In this document: positions 1-10,824 of the stretch, one piece after another
Numbering within the stretch: the stretch's first letter is position 1
Layout: every line of letters starts with the position of its first letter
From: Ruficoccus amylovorans
Lineage (GTDB): Bacteria > Verrucomicrobiota > Verrucomicrobiia > Opitutales > Cerasicoccaceae
Assembly: GCF_014230085.1 (NCBI RefSeq)
Contig: NZ_JACHVB010000064.1
Coordinates: 124,001-188,000 of the forward strand
DNA length: 64,000 nucleotides
Reading direction: 5' to 3'
The notes under the pieces: model-generated
Told to the model about the DNA's origin: nothing
Database searches by the model: none
Seen by the model: only the letters and a program-made list of their open reading frames with translations
Translations under genes and position numbers: made by a program

Positions 1-84
1 TACATTTTGAACTGCCTTACCTGCCGGCACCGGGATGCCGAACTCCGTAAACAGTTCCTTGGCCTGATATTCATGAATGTTCAT
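1..84 (-). CDS. sucC: Succinyl-CoA synthetase beta subunit (5' end only)
   Basis: The reverse strand opens with ATG at 84-82 and reads [12 protein letters not shown], the nearly invariant start of succinyl-CoA ligase beta subunits, followed by a typical GIPVPAGK stretch. Only the first 28 codons lie in the window, so this is a partial gene running off the left edge. The enzyme interconverts succinyl-CoA and succinate with nucleoside-diphosphate phosphorylation in the TCA cycle, and the beta subunit carries the ATP-grasp domain. No Shine-Dalgarno sequence is visible before the start. The 87 bases to rph hold nothing recognisable. Identification rests on the N-terminus alone, but that motif is very specific. 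Confidence 0.88.
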   Translation of the reverse strand, partial: MNIHEYQAKELFTEFGIPVPAGKAVQNV

Positions 85-171
85 GTTGTGTGCTGTGCGT
101 TTATCACAATGACGGGGGATTGGCCCGGCATGGCAACCAATTTTTTGCGATTGCAGGTATTAGAAGCACTC

Positions 172-903
172 TTAACCGAGTACTTCAGCTTGTCTGGCCG
201 TAATCTGCGCGACGGCATGCTTCCCCATGTCCAGCAGACGGGCCAATTGCTCGGACGAGAAGGTGGCTTCTTCGCCCGTGCCCTGTACTTCTACGTACTG
301 GCCGCCGCCGGTCATGACAATATTAAAGTCAACCGAGGCTTCGCGGTCCTCGTGGTAATTCAGGTCGGCAATCTCCAGGTCGTGGAAAATCCCGACGCTG
401 ACCGCCGCCACCGAGTCGGTGAAGGGGCTCTCGGCCAGGACGCCGTCGGCCATGAGGCGGCGCACGGCGAGCTGCGAGGCGACGTAGGCTCCGGAGATGG
501 AGGCGGTGCGGGTGCCGCCGTCGGCCTGGAGCACATCACAGTCGATCCACAGCGTGTAGCCGGGGAGCTTTTTCAGGTCCACCACGGCGCGCATGGAGCG
601 GCCGATGAGGCGTTGGATCTCTACCGAGCGGCCGTCGAGCCGGCCCTTGGCGATGTCGCGGGCTTTGCGGTCGTGGGTAGAGTAGGGGAGCATGGAATAC
701 TCCGCCGTGATCCAGCCACCCTCGACGCCCTGTTCCCGCATCCAGCCGGGGACGCGCTTCTCCAGCGTGGCCGCGCAGATGACCCGCGTGTTGCCGAAGC
801 AGGCCAGCACGGAGCCGGTGGCATGGGGGGCGAACCCGGGTTCAAAAGAAAGGGGGCGGAGCTCATGGGGAAGGCGTCCGTCAAGTCGCTTTTCTGTGGA
901 CAT
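172..903 (-). CDS. rph: Ribonuclease PH
   Basis: A 243-residue protein, the usual RNase PH length (about 240). It is a phosphate-dependent 3'-5' exoribonuclease that trims tRNA 3' ends and other structured RNA, acting as a ring hexamer in the cytoplasm. Visible family motifs are GRSVEIQRLIGRSMRA (about 91-106), containing the arginine equivalent to the conserved phosphate-site Arg, and GGTRTASISGAY (129-140), whose Thr-Arg pair contacts phosphate. The N-terminal KRLDGR pattern is also typical. The ATG is preceded by no clear ribosome binding site. The gene is co-oriented with the partial sucC downstream. Confidence 0.95.
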   Translation of the reverse strand: MSTEKRLDGRLPHELRPLSFEPGFAPHATGSVLACFGNTRVICAATLEKRVPGWMREQGVEGGWITAEYSMLPYSTHDRKARDIAKGRLDGRSVEIQRLIGRSMRAVVDLKKLPGYTLWIDCDVLQADGGTRTASISGAYVASQLAVRRLMADGVLAESPFTDSVAAVSVGIFHDLEIADLNYHEDREASVDFNIVMTGGGQYVEVQGTGEEATFSSEQLARLLDMGKHAVAQITARQAEVLG

Positions 904-980
904 ACGCCGCGCACCATTGACGGTTTACGCCCCCGGGGCAACGGGAAAGCACCGCTTCAGCATGATCTGAGGGGTGCTTT

Positions 981-1010
981 TTCACCACAGAGGCACAAAG
1001 GCACAGAGAG
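981..1010 (-). repeat. Dispersed repeat, left arm of an inverted pair around the GxxExxY gene
   Basis: Read on the reverse strand, these 30 bases match 1416-1445 (forward strand) at 25 of 30 positions. The shared core is of the type CTTTGTGCCTCTGTGGTGAA. The two copies face each other across the GxxExxY gene. Related sequence recurs at 60656-60682 and 63457-63485, so this is a dispersed repeat family and not a one-off hairpin. Confidence 0.75.
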
Positions 1011-1025
1011 GTGAAGGTCTGGCGT

Positions 1026-1409
1026 TTACAGTGCCAACCGCTGAATACCGTCTTTGATGAGCGCAGAGTTAAAGTTAATCAACAGGCCCAGTCTGCATCT
1101 ACTTAGTTTCAAGTAAGTGAGGAGTTGGGCTTTATGGACCGGAAGAAGACTCTCAGTGGCTTTAAGCTCTACGATGAGTTTGCGCTCCACCCATATATCC
1201 AATCTCAACCCGGCGTCCAAGGTGACATCATCGTAACGGATGGGAAGGCTGACTTGTGACTCGGCATGTACACCTCTTTTTCTCAGTTCATGGAGCATGC
1301 AAGCCTCGTAAACGGACTCAATAAGCCCCGGGCCCAAGGTGGTGTGAACTTTAAAGGCAGAATCAACAACCAGGCCGGAGAGATGGTTGTACTCATCTGG
1401 CGGGCCCAT
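1026..1409 (-). CDS. GxxExxY family protein (PD-(D/E)XK nuclease-like)
   Basis: A 127-residue protein with the family-naming motif GLIESVYEA, where G28, E31 and Y34 give G-x2-E-x2-Y. Further on is LRLDIWVERKLIVELKA, in which D71, E81 and K83 have the spacing of a PD-(D/E)XK nuclease core, followed by HKAQLLTYL. The family is recognised and often multicopy in Verrucomicrobiota and related phyla, but its biological role is not established. The predicted nuclease fold is an inference from these residues. The gene sits between rph and ispG on the same strand, bracketed by inverted copies of a 30-bp dispersed repeat, which suggests an inserted cassette. Confidence 0.85.
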   Translation of the reverse strand: MGPPDEYNHLSGLVVDSAFKVHTTLGPGLIESVYEACMLHELRKRGVHAESQVSLPIRYDDVTLDAGLRLDIWVERKLIVELKATESLLPVHKAQLLTYLKLSRCRLGLLINFNSALIKDGIQRLAL

Positions 1410-1415
1410 CTTAAG

Positions 1416-1445
1416 TTCTCTGCGTCTTTGCGCCTCTGCGGTGAA
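1416..1445 (+). repeat. Dispersed repeat, right arm of the pair around the GxxExxY gene
   Basis: This is the forward-strand partner of the copy at 981-1010, with 25 of 30 identities. It contains CTTTGCGCCTCTGCGGTGAA. It lies immediately upstream of the GxxExxY start codon at 1409, so it could also form part of that gene's leader. Confidence 0.75.
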
Positions 1446-1451
1446 ATAACT

Positions 1452-3494
<2,043 letters not shown>

Positions 3495-3590
3495 CCTTAA
3501 CGCAATTAAAATGACTGCCCCCTGATAACAAGCGAAAACGCCGATTTGTCCGGTGACAATTTAACGGTGGCGGGGGAATTTAAGTAACTT

Positions 3591-5432
3591 TTACTCGGCG
3601 GGTTTGTCGTTCGGGAACGCAATGTCGATCTGATACTGCTGCTCGCGGAGGGCCTGTTTTTTGGCTTCGACATCGCCCACCCAGTCGAGCGAGTCGAAGA
3701 GCGTGATATACGCCATGAGCCCGAACAGCAGCACGACAAAGGCCCCGGTGGCGGCCTCGATCAGGCTGCGCGGCATGGGGCGTCCCAGCAGTTTGGAAAT
3801 GGTGGCGATGGTCATGTGCCCGCCGTCGAGGACGGGGATGGGCAACAGATTGAGCAGGGCGAGGTTGACGTTGAGGATGACGGCGAAGGCCAGCGCGGCC
3901 CGGAAGCCGTCCCATTTGGTGTCAAACATGTCCGGGCTGGAAAAACGATGCACCAGCCGCCCGATGCCGATGGCACCGTTGAGGTCTTTGAAGCCGATGT
4001 CCGATCGGGGGCTGACCAGGCTGCCCAGAACGCGGCCGATCATTTTGACGCTGGCGGTGAACTGCTGGCCCGGCGTGGGGTGGGCGATGATGAAGTCGTC
4101 CTGCAGGCGGAAGCCGATCATGGCGCGGGTCACGGGGTTGACGAGCGAGGCGTCCCACTCGCCCCCGGCCTGGTAAACGTAGTCCTTGCCCTCCTGGCGG
4201 AAGCTCAGTTGCGGGTCGACCCCGGCGCTATTGAAGGCGGCGATGAGGGAGGCCAGGCTGTCCACGGGCTGGCCGTTGACGGCGGTGAGCACGTCGCCCG
4301 GTTTGAACTGCCCTTCCAGCGGGCTGGCCTCCGCGATGTCGAAAAGCACGAGCTGTCCCGGCGTGTCCGCAGAGGCCGGGTCACCGGCTTCGTCTGGTGC
4401 GTAAATCGGCATGACTTCAATGGCGGCTTCCGGCTGCCCGGCGGGGGCGAGGCGGGCCAGCGGCTTGGTCCAGGCGACCGCCTCCGGCTTGACGGTGAGC
4501 TGGGTCGGTTCGCCGTCGCGGAGGATGTCCAGGGTGACGGCTTTGCCGGGCTGGGCGTTGATGTAGTCGTTCAGGGTGACTAGGTTGTAAAGTTTCTGAC
4601 CATCAACGGCTTCGATCAAGTCCCCGGACTCAAGCCCAGCGATCTGGGCGGGGGAGTCGGGCATGATGCCGCCCACACGCAGGGTCTGGGCCTGGCTGAT
4701 GCCGATGATGCGAAGCTCGCGCCCGGAGCGTTCGTTATAGGTCATCAGGACCGGGAAGACCTCGACTGGCAGGATGTCGCCGTCGCGCTCAATGAGGAGC
4801 TTGGCACGGGGGTTTCCGGCGGCGTCGCGGCCCGAGCCAGTGGCGATGTACATGCTCACGTCCTGCCAGTCGTTGACAGGCTCGCCATCAATCTGGAGGA
4901 TGCGGTCCCCGGGCTGGAGCCCGGCCTGCGCGGCGGGCGAGGGGACGGTGGTTTCGGCGTCGATTGCGACCTGCGTCTGGACGTAGCCGATCATATTGGT
5001 CTGAGAGGACTTGAGGATCGGCGTGCCCGCGAGCCAGACCACGGTGGCCAGCACGAGGGCCAGGATGAGGTTAAAGAATGGCCCGGCGAAGGCCACGATC
5101 ATCTTGTCGGCGTAGCTGATCGGGGGAAGCTTGTCGGCGTCGTCACTGTCGCCTTCGAGGGCTTTCATGTCCGCCAACTGTGGCAGGGCGACGAAGGCCC
5201 CGAACGGAATCCAGCAAAAGCAGTACTCGACGCCATCCTTGCCGCGCCAGCCGAAGATCTTCGGTCCCAGCCCGAAAATCGAGAAACGCTCGACCTTGAG
5301 CCCGCGCCACTTGGCGGCGAGGAAGTGCCCCAGCTCGTGGATGACGATGGCGCCGTTGAAGAAAAGGATAATAAGCACCCAGCCCCACGCGTTGGTGAAG
5401 AGGGATTGCAGGAGGTTGCCGTCGCCGCTCAT
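3591..5432 (-). CDS. rseP: Site-2 metalloprotease RseP with PDZ domains
   Basis: A 613-residue intramembrane zinc protease. The catalytic motif HELGH (H32, E33, H36) lies in the first membrane segment. The second signature LLNLLPIPVLDGGH occupies about 526-539, with the metal-ligand Asp at 536. The middle holds two or three PDZ-like modules marked by GLQPGDRILQIDG, GLESGDLIEAVDG and FKPGDVLTAVNG. At 613 residues it is longer than E. coli RseP (450), mostly through extra PDZ sequence. The family cleaves anti-sigma factors or remnant signal peptides in the inner membrane. Its place between dxr and ispG is a common bacterial arrangement (dxr-rseP). Confidence 0.93.
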   Translation of the reverse strand: MSGDGNLLQSLFTNAWGWVLIILFFNGAIVIHELGHFLAAKWRGLKVERFSIFGLGPKIFGWRGKDGVEYCFCWIPFGAFVALPQLADMKALEGDSDDADKLPPISYADKMIVAFAGPFFNLILALVLATVVWLAGTPILKSSQTNMIGYVQTQVAIDAETTVPSPAAQAGLQPGDRILQIDGEPVNDWQDVSMYIATGSGRDAAGNPRAKLLIERDGDILPVEVFPVLMTYNERSGRELRIIGISQAQTLRVGGIMPDSPAQIAGLESGDLIEAVDGQKLYNLVTLNDYINAQPGKAVTLDILRDGEPTQLTVKPEAVAWTKPLARLAPAGQPEAAIEVMPIYAPDEAGDPASADTPGQLVLFDIAEASPLEGQFKPGDVLTAVNGQPVDSLASLIAAFNSAGVDPQLSFRQEGKDYVYQAGGEWDASLVNPVTRAMIGFRLQDDFIIAHPTPGQQFTASVKMIGRVLGSLVSPRSDIGFKDLNGAIGIGRLVHRFSSPDMFDTKWDGFRAALAFAVILNVNLALLNLLPIPVLDGGHMTIATISKLLGRPMPRSLIEAATGAFVVLLFGLMAYITLFDSLDWVGDVEAKKQALREQQYQIDIAFPNDKPAE

Positions 5433-5635
5433 GGTTTTTTAATGATTACCGTGGAGATACGGAATGGCGGAACGGGAAAAAGTCAAAATACGCGGGGTGA
5501 GAGTGTTCATCGGTCTTGTTTTACAGCAGAAATCAGGCGCACGGCCAGAGACGGGCGTTTTCGGGTGCAGCTATAGTCTATCACTATAACCGGTTGGTGA
5601 GAGAAAAGTTCGCCTGCGGGTGAAAGATTGGCGGA

Positions 5636-6820
5636 TTATTTCGTGATGGGAGTCAGGCCGGCAGCGACTTTCTCCCCGGCGATGCGGCGGGCCTCGGCGT
5701 CGGCGGCCAGGAGGTCGTCGAGGTTGTCCGGGTCATGGTTGGAGATGGATTCGAGGGTCCGCTCGATCACCCGGGGGATGTCGAGGTAGCCGATGCGGTC
5801 GGCGACAAAGGCTTCCACCGCGATCTCGTTGGCGGCGTTGAAGGCTCCGGTGGCGATCCCTCCGGCCAGGGCGGCCTCGCGGGCCAGCCGCAGGCAGGGG
5901 AACTGCACCTCGTCCGGCGGGCGGAATTCGAGGTTGAGCAGTTGGGAAAAGTCGAGGGTGGCGTCCACGCCCGCGGCCCGTTCGGGGTACAGGAGGGTGT
6001 GCTGGATGGCAAAGGTCATGACCGGCGGGCAGAGTTGGGCCAGGATGGAGCCGTCCACGTACTGCACCATCGAGTGGACGATGCTCTGGGGGTGGATGGT
6101 CACGTCGATGCGGTCGGCAGGCAGGTCAAAGAGCCAGCGGGCCTCGATTAGCTCCAGCCCTTTGTTGGCCATCGTGGAGGAGTCGATGGTGATCTTCGGA
6201 CCCATGTCCCAGTTGGGGTGCTTGAGGGCCATTTCCTTGGTCACGGTGGCCATTTGCTCGCGGCTGAAGTCGCGGAAGGGCCCGCCCGAGGCAGTCAGGA
6301 TGAGCCGGTCCACGTCCACCTTGCGCTCGCCCTGGAGGCATTGGAAAATGGCGTTGTGCTCGCTGTCGAGCGGAAGCATCCGCGAGCCGGAGCGGCTGGC
6401 CGTCTCCATGACGAACTTGCCCGCCAGCACGAGGATTTCCTTGCTCGCCAGGGCGATGTCCTTGCCCTTTTCGAGGGCGGCGAGGGTCGGCTTGAGCGAA
6501 AGCGTCCCGACGATGGCGGGGACCACCAGTTGCGCCTCTCCGAGCACGGAGACGGCGATCAGCCCCTCCAGCCCGCAGTAGAGCTTCGTCCCGGCGGGGA
6601 ACTCGCCCGAGGCCCTGGCCTCGGCGCAGACGGCTTCGTCGTAGATGGCGACGTGGGGGACGTTGAACTCCCGCGCGATGCGGGCCAGGTCGCGCCAGCG
6701 GCGGCGTCCGGCGATGGCGAGCAGTTCGAGTTTGTCCGGGTGCTTGGCGACGACGCGTAGCGTATTTTCACCAATGGAGCCGGTGGCCCCGAGCAGGACG
6801 ATCTTTTTGGGACTGGACAT
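5636..6820 (-). CDS. dxr: 1-deoxy-D-xylulose-5-phosphate reductoisomerase
   Basis: A 394-residue enzyme that makes 2-C-methyl-D-erythritol 4-phosphate from DXP with NADPH, the committed step of the MEP pathway. The NADPH-binding GATGSIG is at 11-17. ALASKEILV (about 123-131), LDSEHNA with metal ligands D152 and E154, ASGGPFRD (177-184) and NKGLELIEA (219-227) are all intact. Length matches the family. About 200 bases without a gene separate it from rseP. They hold only a short inverted repeat, TATAGT-n5-ACTATA, near 5573-5589. Confidence 0.96.
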   Translation of the reverse strand: MSSPKKIVLLGATGSIGENTLRVVAKHPDKLELLAIAGRRRWRDLARIAREFNVPHVAIYDEAVCAEARASGEFPAGTKLYCGLEGLIAVSVLGEAQLVVPAIVGTLSLKPTLAALEKGKDIALASKEILVLAGKFVMETASRSGSRMLPLDSEHNAIFQCLQGERKVDVDRLILTASGGPFRDFSREQMATVTKEMALKHPNWDMGPKITIDSSTMANKGLELIEARWLFDLPADRIDVTIHPQSIVHSMVQYVDGSILAQLCPPVMTFAIQHTLLYPERAAGVDATLDFSQLLNLEFRPPDEVQFPCLRLAREAALAGGIATGAFNAANEIAVEAFVADRIGYLDIPRVIERTLESISNHDPDNLDDLLAADAEARRIAGEKVAAGLTPITK

Positions 6821-6858
6821 GGAACAGAAAGTGCGATGCAGGCAACCCGTAGCAGGGT

Positions 6859-7653
6859 TTAGACCAGGTAATTGAATAAGAGATACCCGGCGGGCGCGGT
6901 CAAGATCAGGCTGTCGGTCAGGTCAAAGATGCCGCCAATGCCGGGGATGGCGCTGCCGGAGTCCTTGACGCCCGCCTTGCGCTTGACCATCGACTCGATC
7001 AGGTCGGAGACGAGCGCGATGTCACCGAGGATGGCCGCGATCAGGGCCGCCTTGATCCAGCCCATTTCGGGCAGGTAGGACGGGAAGCAGGCCAGCAGGA
7101 TGACCCCGACCAGTGCGGAGAAGGCGATCCCGCCCAGTGCGCCCTCGATGGTCTTGTTCGGGCTGATGTGGGGGCAAAGCTTGTGCTTGCCGATGGCCAT
7201 GCCGACCAGCAGCCCGCCCACGTCGGAGAATTTCGAGACCGCCACGATCCAGACCGGCACCATGACCGTGCCGTAGTCCTGCATCAGCAACCCGTAGAAC
7301 TGGAACATAAACGGCACATAGATCACCCCGAACAACGTGGGCATGAACGTGTTGCGGATCTGTGGCACCGCCAGCAGGGTAAAGGAAAGCACGATCATGG
7401 CCAGCGCGGTCACGTCGAGGGCGTGCTGCACGGGCAGGTAGTACGTGCCCAGCATGATGAACAGCCCGAGGCCGACGCCGACTGCCTTGAGCGGGCGGTA
7501 TGGCCCCATTTTCTCCAGCAGCTTGTAAAACTCGATCTGGGTCAGGGCGGCGAGGGCCGTCAGGAGCAGGAGGCCGCCGTCCTGCCCGAAAAAGGCGAGC
7601 ACGGCGACGATGACGGCCCACAGGCCAAGGGTGCTGGCGATGCGTTTCCTCAC
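6859..7653 (-). CDS. cdsA: Phosphatidate cytidylyltransferase
   Basis: A 264-residue polytopic membrane protein that makes CDP-diacylglycerol from phosphatidate and CTP, the entry point to phospholipid synthesis. The C-terminal family signature runs from S216: SDLIESMVKRKAGVKDSG, then IPGIGGIFDLTDS. It is preceded by SPNKTIEGALGG. About eight hydrophobic segments are visible. Translation starts at GTG (7653-7651), overlapping the uppS stop as GTGA, so the two are probably translationally coupled. Its product is used by pgsA at 23953. Confidence 0.95.
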   Translation of the reverse strand: MRKRIASTLGLWAVIVAVLAFFGQDGGLLLLTALAALTQIEFYKLLEKMGPYRPLKAVGVGLGLFIMLGTYYLPVQHALDVTALAMIVLSFTLLAVPQIRNTFMPTLFGVIYVPFMFQFYGLLMQDYGTVMVPVWIVAVSKFSDVGGLLVGMAIGKHKLCPHISPNKTIEGALGGIAFSALVGVILLACFPSYLPEMGWIKAALIAAILGDIALVSDLIESMVKRKAGVKDSGSAIPGIGGIFDLTDSLILTAPAGYLLFNYLV

Positions 7654-8426
7654 CGGTTAAGGGCGGCTTCGTCCGTGGGGGCTTCGGTGACCTGCTCTCC
7701 GGTCTTGCCAAAGCGGCGCTGGCGACGGTGGAAGCTCTCCACGGCGTCGATAAAGTGCTGGCGACCGAAATCGGGCCAGAAAACCGGGCTGAAAAACATC
7801 TCGGAATAGGCGCACTGAAGGAGGAGAAAATTACTGATCCGGGTCTCACCGGAGGTGCGGATGAGCAGGTCCGGGTCGGGGATGCCGTCGGTGTAGAGGT
7901 AGCGCGAGAACAGCGGCCAGTCGAGGTGGTTGGGGTCGGCTTTGCCCTTGGCCACGTCCTCGGAAAAGGCCCGCACGGCGTCCAGCACCTCGGTGCGGGA
8001 GCCGTAGTTGAGCGCCACTTGCAGGACATAGTCCTTGAAATCCTTGGTCGCTTCCAGCGCGGCGTGGAGTTTTTTCTGCACGCCTTCGGGCAGTTCCTCG
8101 GGGCGTCCGATCACGCGCAGGCGGACCTTGTTCTTGACCAGTTCGCGGGTGTTGCGCTCCAGAAAAAACTCCAGCAGCCCCATCAGGGAGGAGATTTCCT
8201 CCGGCGGGCGCTGCCAGTTCTCCACCGAGAAGGCGAACAGCGTCAAGGTGCGGATTTTCAGGTCGCGGGCGACCTTGAGGATCTCCCGTACATTGCTGAC
8301 GCCGCGGCGGTGGCCCTCGATCCGGGGCAGGCCGCGCTGCCGCGCCCACCGTCCGTTGCCATCCATGATGATGGCGACATGCTGGAGGCCCGGCATACCG
8401 GAGGGTTGGCTGGTGGAATCGGTCAC
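7650..8426 (-). CDS. uppS: Isoprenyl transferase (undecaprenyl diphosphate synthase)
   Basis: A cis-prenyltransferase that builds the C55 lipid carrier for peptidoglycan and LPS from FPP and IPP. Conserved motifs are HVAIIMDGNGRWA near the N-terminus with the catalytic Asp, GHRRG, TLFAFSVENWQRP, ALNYGSRTEV, and C-terminal PDLLIRTSGETRISNFLLLQ. The start is uncertain: GTG at 8426 leaves 15 residues before HVAII, ATG at 8396 leaves five, and a TTG further up at 8540 would add an unrelated low-complexity leader. No start has a good Shine-Dalgarno. It is the first gene of the run to ispG and is divergent from the pterin dehydratase gene. Confidence 0.92.
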   Translation of the reverse strand: MTDSTSQPSGMPGLQHVAIIMDGNGRWARQRGLPRIEGHRRGVSNVREILKVARDLKIRTLTLFAFSVENWQRPPEEISSLMGLLEFFLERNTRELVKNKVRLRVIGRPEELPEGVQKKLHAALEATKDFKDYVLQVALNYGSRTEVLDAVRAFSEDVAKGKADPNHLDWPLFSRYLYTDGIPDPDLLIRTSGETRISNFLLLQCAYSEMFFSPVFWPDFGRQHFIDAVESFHRRQRRFGKTGEQVTEAPTDEAALNR

Positions 8427-8605
8427 AGGTGGAGAGTTAGACGCTGGAAACGGACAGATGTTTGCCGTCTCCGGCGGAGGGCTGGTTTGCCCTTTATCTT
8501 CCCACCCTATAAGGGATTGAATCGGGAATGCAAATCCCAATCGTGCTCTTGCGTGTCGCCGGGGAGCGGTTTGACAGGGAGTTTTTTGTGGGGTATTGTT
8601 TGAAT

Positions 8606-8896
8606 ATGTCTAAAGCACTTGACGATGCCGCCGTCGCAACCGCGCTGGCGGGCCTGCCCGGTTGGGCCCATCAGGATAATCGGCTAAAAAAGTCCTTCAC
8701 CTTTGCGGACTTCTCGCAGGCGCTGGGCTTCATCGTCCGCGTGGGGCTGGAGGCCGAGAAAATGAACCACCATCCGGAGCTTTTTAACGTTTATAACCGG
8801 GTCGAGCTGGCTCTGGCCACGCACGATGCGGGGAGCAAGGTCACAGACAAGGATGTCGCCCTCGCCCGGCGGGTTGAGGCTGTCGGGATGGAGTAG
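8606..8896 (+). CDS. Pterin-4a-carbinolamine dehydratase family protein
   Basis: A 96-residue protein. The motif EKMNHHPE (51-58) with two adjacent histidines (H55, H56) is the active-site signature of 4a-hydroxytetrahydrobiopterin dehydratase (PhhB/DCoH). GLPGW near the start and FNVYNRVELALATHDAG also fit. The enzyme dehydrates a pterin carbinolamine to recycle tetrahydropterin. Here it precedes folE2, another pterin gene, by 270 bases, which suggests a pterin-related role. The ATG at 8606 gives the usual family length; an upstream in-frame extension to 8528 is not supported. Confidence 0.88.
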   Translation: MSKALDDAAVATALAGLPGWAHQDNRLKKSFTFADFSQALGFIVRVGLEAEKMNHHPELFNVYNRVELALATHDAGSKVTDKDVALARRVEAVGME

Positions 8897-8936
8897 GTTG
8901 TGTTGGGAGATAGATTGGTCGTCGCCGCTGAGCGCA

Positions 8937-9009
8937 GAATGGCTGAATGGTTAAATGGTTGATTGTTGTTCGCCGGGTTCAGCCCCCAGCCATTTAACCA
9001 TTTGATCAT
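8937..9009. repeat. Imperfect palindromic repeat between phhB-like gene and folE2
   Basis: The sequence GAATGGTTAAATGGTTGAT (near 8943) is followed after about 40 bases by CAGCCATTTAACCATTTGATC, so the two arms can pair through AAATGGTTAAATGG-like sequence. It could act as a terminator-like hairpin for the dehydratase gene or be a small dispersed element. No T-run follows directly. The rest of the 270-base gap shows nothing else I recognise. Confidence 0.5.
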
Positions 9010-9166
9010 TTTGCCTTCAAACTCTCTTGAAACGTTACAATTGACTGATTCCGAACGTATTAACCTTAACGCGACCCTGGATTCTGTACCTTTTAATTAA
9101 AAAACATTCCGCTGTTGCACGGCGGGGACATGTAAGGTAAGCCTAGGGGTTACGACTGAAAAGACG

Positions 9167-10138
9167 ATGAGCGATCAAGTTACATCCAGCCTGAAAAGTA
9201 CGTCCGCGCGCAAGCCGAAGGCGTATTACGACAAGGATTTCCAGGTCACGGACGCCTACCGGCAGACTCTGCCCGACATGCAGAACTGTGACTCCTCGGA
9301 AATCCAGGGGGCGAACGTGCCGATCATGCAGGTGGGCATCTCCAATTTCCGCCTGCCTCTGACGTACCTGACCAAGGCCTGCGAAAAGCGTTCGCTGGAG
9401 ACCTCGGTCACGGGGACGGTCTCACTCGGCGCCGATGCCAAGGGCATCAACATGTCCCGCATCATGCGCACGTTCTACGACTTCAAGGACCGTGTCTTTT
9501 CGCTGGAATTGCTCGAAGAGATCCTCCTGCGCTACAAGCGCGAGATCGGCAGCAGCCGTGCCCGCCTGAAGCTTAATTTCAACTACCCGATCGTGCAGAA
9601 AAGCCTGCGCAGCGGGCTGGAGGGCTTCCAGTACTACAAGGTCGCCTACGAGGGCTTCATCGACGATCTCGACCGCTACCGCCGCTTTATCCATTTTGAT
9701 TTCGTGTACTCCTCGGCCTGCCCGTGCTCCTCGGAGCTCTCCGAGCACGCCCGCGCCGAGCGCGACATCTACAGCATCCCGCACTCCCAGCGCAGTAAGG
9801 CGCGGGTCAGCGTGGAGGTGCGCGACGGCTCCGACCTGCCGCTGGAAGATCTCCAGCAGCTCTGCCTCGAAGCTCTCAAGACCGAGACCCAGGTCATGGT
9901 CAAGCGCGAGGACGAGCAGGCTTTCGCCGAGTTGAACGGCGCGTACGTCAAGTTCGTCGAGGATGCCGCCCGGCTCCTCTACGAGCAGCTCGACGCCGAG
10001 CCGCGTATCCGCGACTTCCAGGTCACCTGCGCGCACTTGGAGTCGCTCCACTCGCACGATGCCGTGGCTGTGATCAACAAGGGCCTGCCCGGCGGCTTCA
10101 CCGCCGACACCCGCGATTTCCACGACCTTATCTGCTAG
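9167..10138 (+). CDS. folE2: GTP cyclohydrolase FolE2 (type IB)
   Basis: A 323-residue enzyme that converts GTP to dihydroneopterin triphosphate, the first step of folate or queuosine-type pterin synthesis. This is the metal-promiscuous type IB form, unrelated in sequence to classical FolE. Family motifs are [10 protein letters not shown] (92-101), [10 protein letters not shown] (183-192, with C185 and C187) and [16 protein letters not shown] (203-218). The segment [11 protein letters not shown] near the C-terminus is also typical. No Zur-like site was recognised upstream, although FolE2 is Zur-controlled in some bacteria. Start at ATG 9167 gives a standard length. Confidence 0.95.
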   Translation: MSDQVTSSLKSTSARKPKAYYDKDFQVTDAYRQTLPDMQNCDSSEIQGANVPIMQVGISNFRLPLTYLTKACEKRSLETSVTGTVSLGADAKGINMSRIMRTFYDFKDRVFSLELLEEILLRYKREIGSSRARLKLNFNYPIVQKSLRSGLEGFQYYKVAYEGFIDDLDRYRRFIHFDFVYSSACPCSSELSEHARAERDIYSIPHSQRSKARVSVEVRDGSDLPLEDLQQLCLEALKTETQVMVKREDEQAFAELNGAYVKFVEDAARLLYEQLDAEPRIRDFQVTCAHLESLHSHDAVAVINKGLPGGFTADTRDFHDLIC

Positions 10139-10244
10139 CGTACCGAATCCTTAATTTACTGGGGGTGCATAGCCGCCAAATGAGCACCTGCGTTGGACTA
10201 AGATGAGGCTTGTGTCGGGAGCGGATGGGTTATAGGACGGTGGC

Positions 10245-10766
10245 ATGTCTCGTATCCCTGTTGCTTGTCTGGTCTTTGCGTTTGTCTGGATGACGGGGGC
10301 GCTCGTTTCACTCCGTGCGGACGATGAGATTTTGCGCAACGGCGACTTTTCCCGCGGCACCAGCGGCTGGAAGGGCGACCGCAAAATCCAGCAGGACGGC
10401 GAGGGCAACAAATACATGCTCGTCGAGGCCGACGACGATGAGCCCGCCGTTGTCGTGCAGGACAAGCTCGACGGAAAAGGGCTGGATGTGCTCGTACTGC
10501 GTTTCAGGTGTCTTATCAGTGAAGACTACACCGGCGAAGGTGTGCGGGTGCGGCTGGTCCGCCCCAGTGGCAGCGCGGTGACGCTGACCCTGCGCCTCAC
10601 CGAGCGGGGCGAGTGGATGCCGGTTACGGCCCGGCTGCGCGGCTTGCGTAAGATGGACGAGTTCGCGCTGGAGCTGGGGACTTTTCCGGGCAAGGGGAGC
10701 ATCGCGTTTGACGATGTTTCCGTCCGCCCGCTCGGCCCCGACGATGAGGAGGAAACGGTCGAGTAA
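10245..10766 (+). CDS. Secreted protein with a carbohydrate-binding-like domain
   Basis: A 173-residue protein with an N-terminal signal peptide (hydrophobic 4-22, probable cleavage around SLRAD). The mature part starts with EILRNGDFSRGTSGWKGD, the motif that opens many CBM-like jelly-roll domains, and ends with a matching GSIAFDDVSVRPL strand. This is the pattern of the CBM4/9-like or DUF-type beta-sandwich appended to many verrucomicrobial exported proteins. No catalytic domain is attached. The acidic C-terminus (DDEEETVE) is notable. Ligand and role are unknown. It stands alone between folE2 and uvrD. Confidence 0.7.
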   Translation: MSRIPVACLVFAFVWMTGALVSLRADDEILRNGDFSRGTSGWKGDRKIQQDGEGNKYMLVEADDDEPAVVVQDKLDGKGLDVLVLRFRCLISEDYTGEGVRVRLVRPSGSAVTLTLRLTERGEWMPVTARLRGLRKMDEFALELGTFPGKGSIAFDDVSVRPLGPDDEEETVE

Positions 10767-10824
10767 TACCGTTTCTCAACAGAAATGATACCTGATTCCC
10801 AACTGTCTTGATCAGACAAGGGAT

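Noticed and set aside
7-1014. Long plus-strand open frame opposite rph
   Set aside because: It mirrors the minus-strand RNase PH codons in GC-rich DNA. The encoded sequence has no recognisable domain, whereas rph is a complete, motif-bearing gene.
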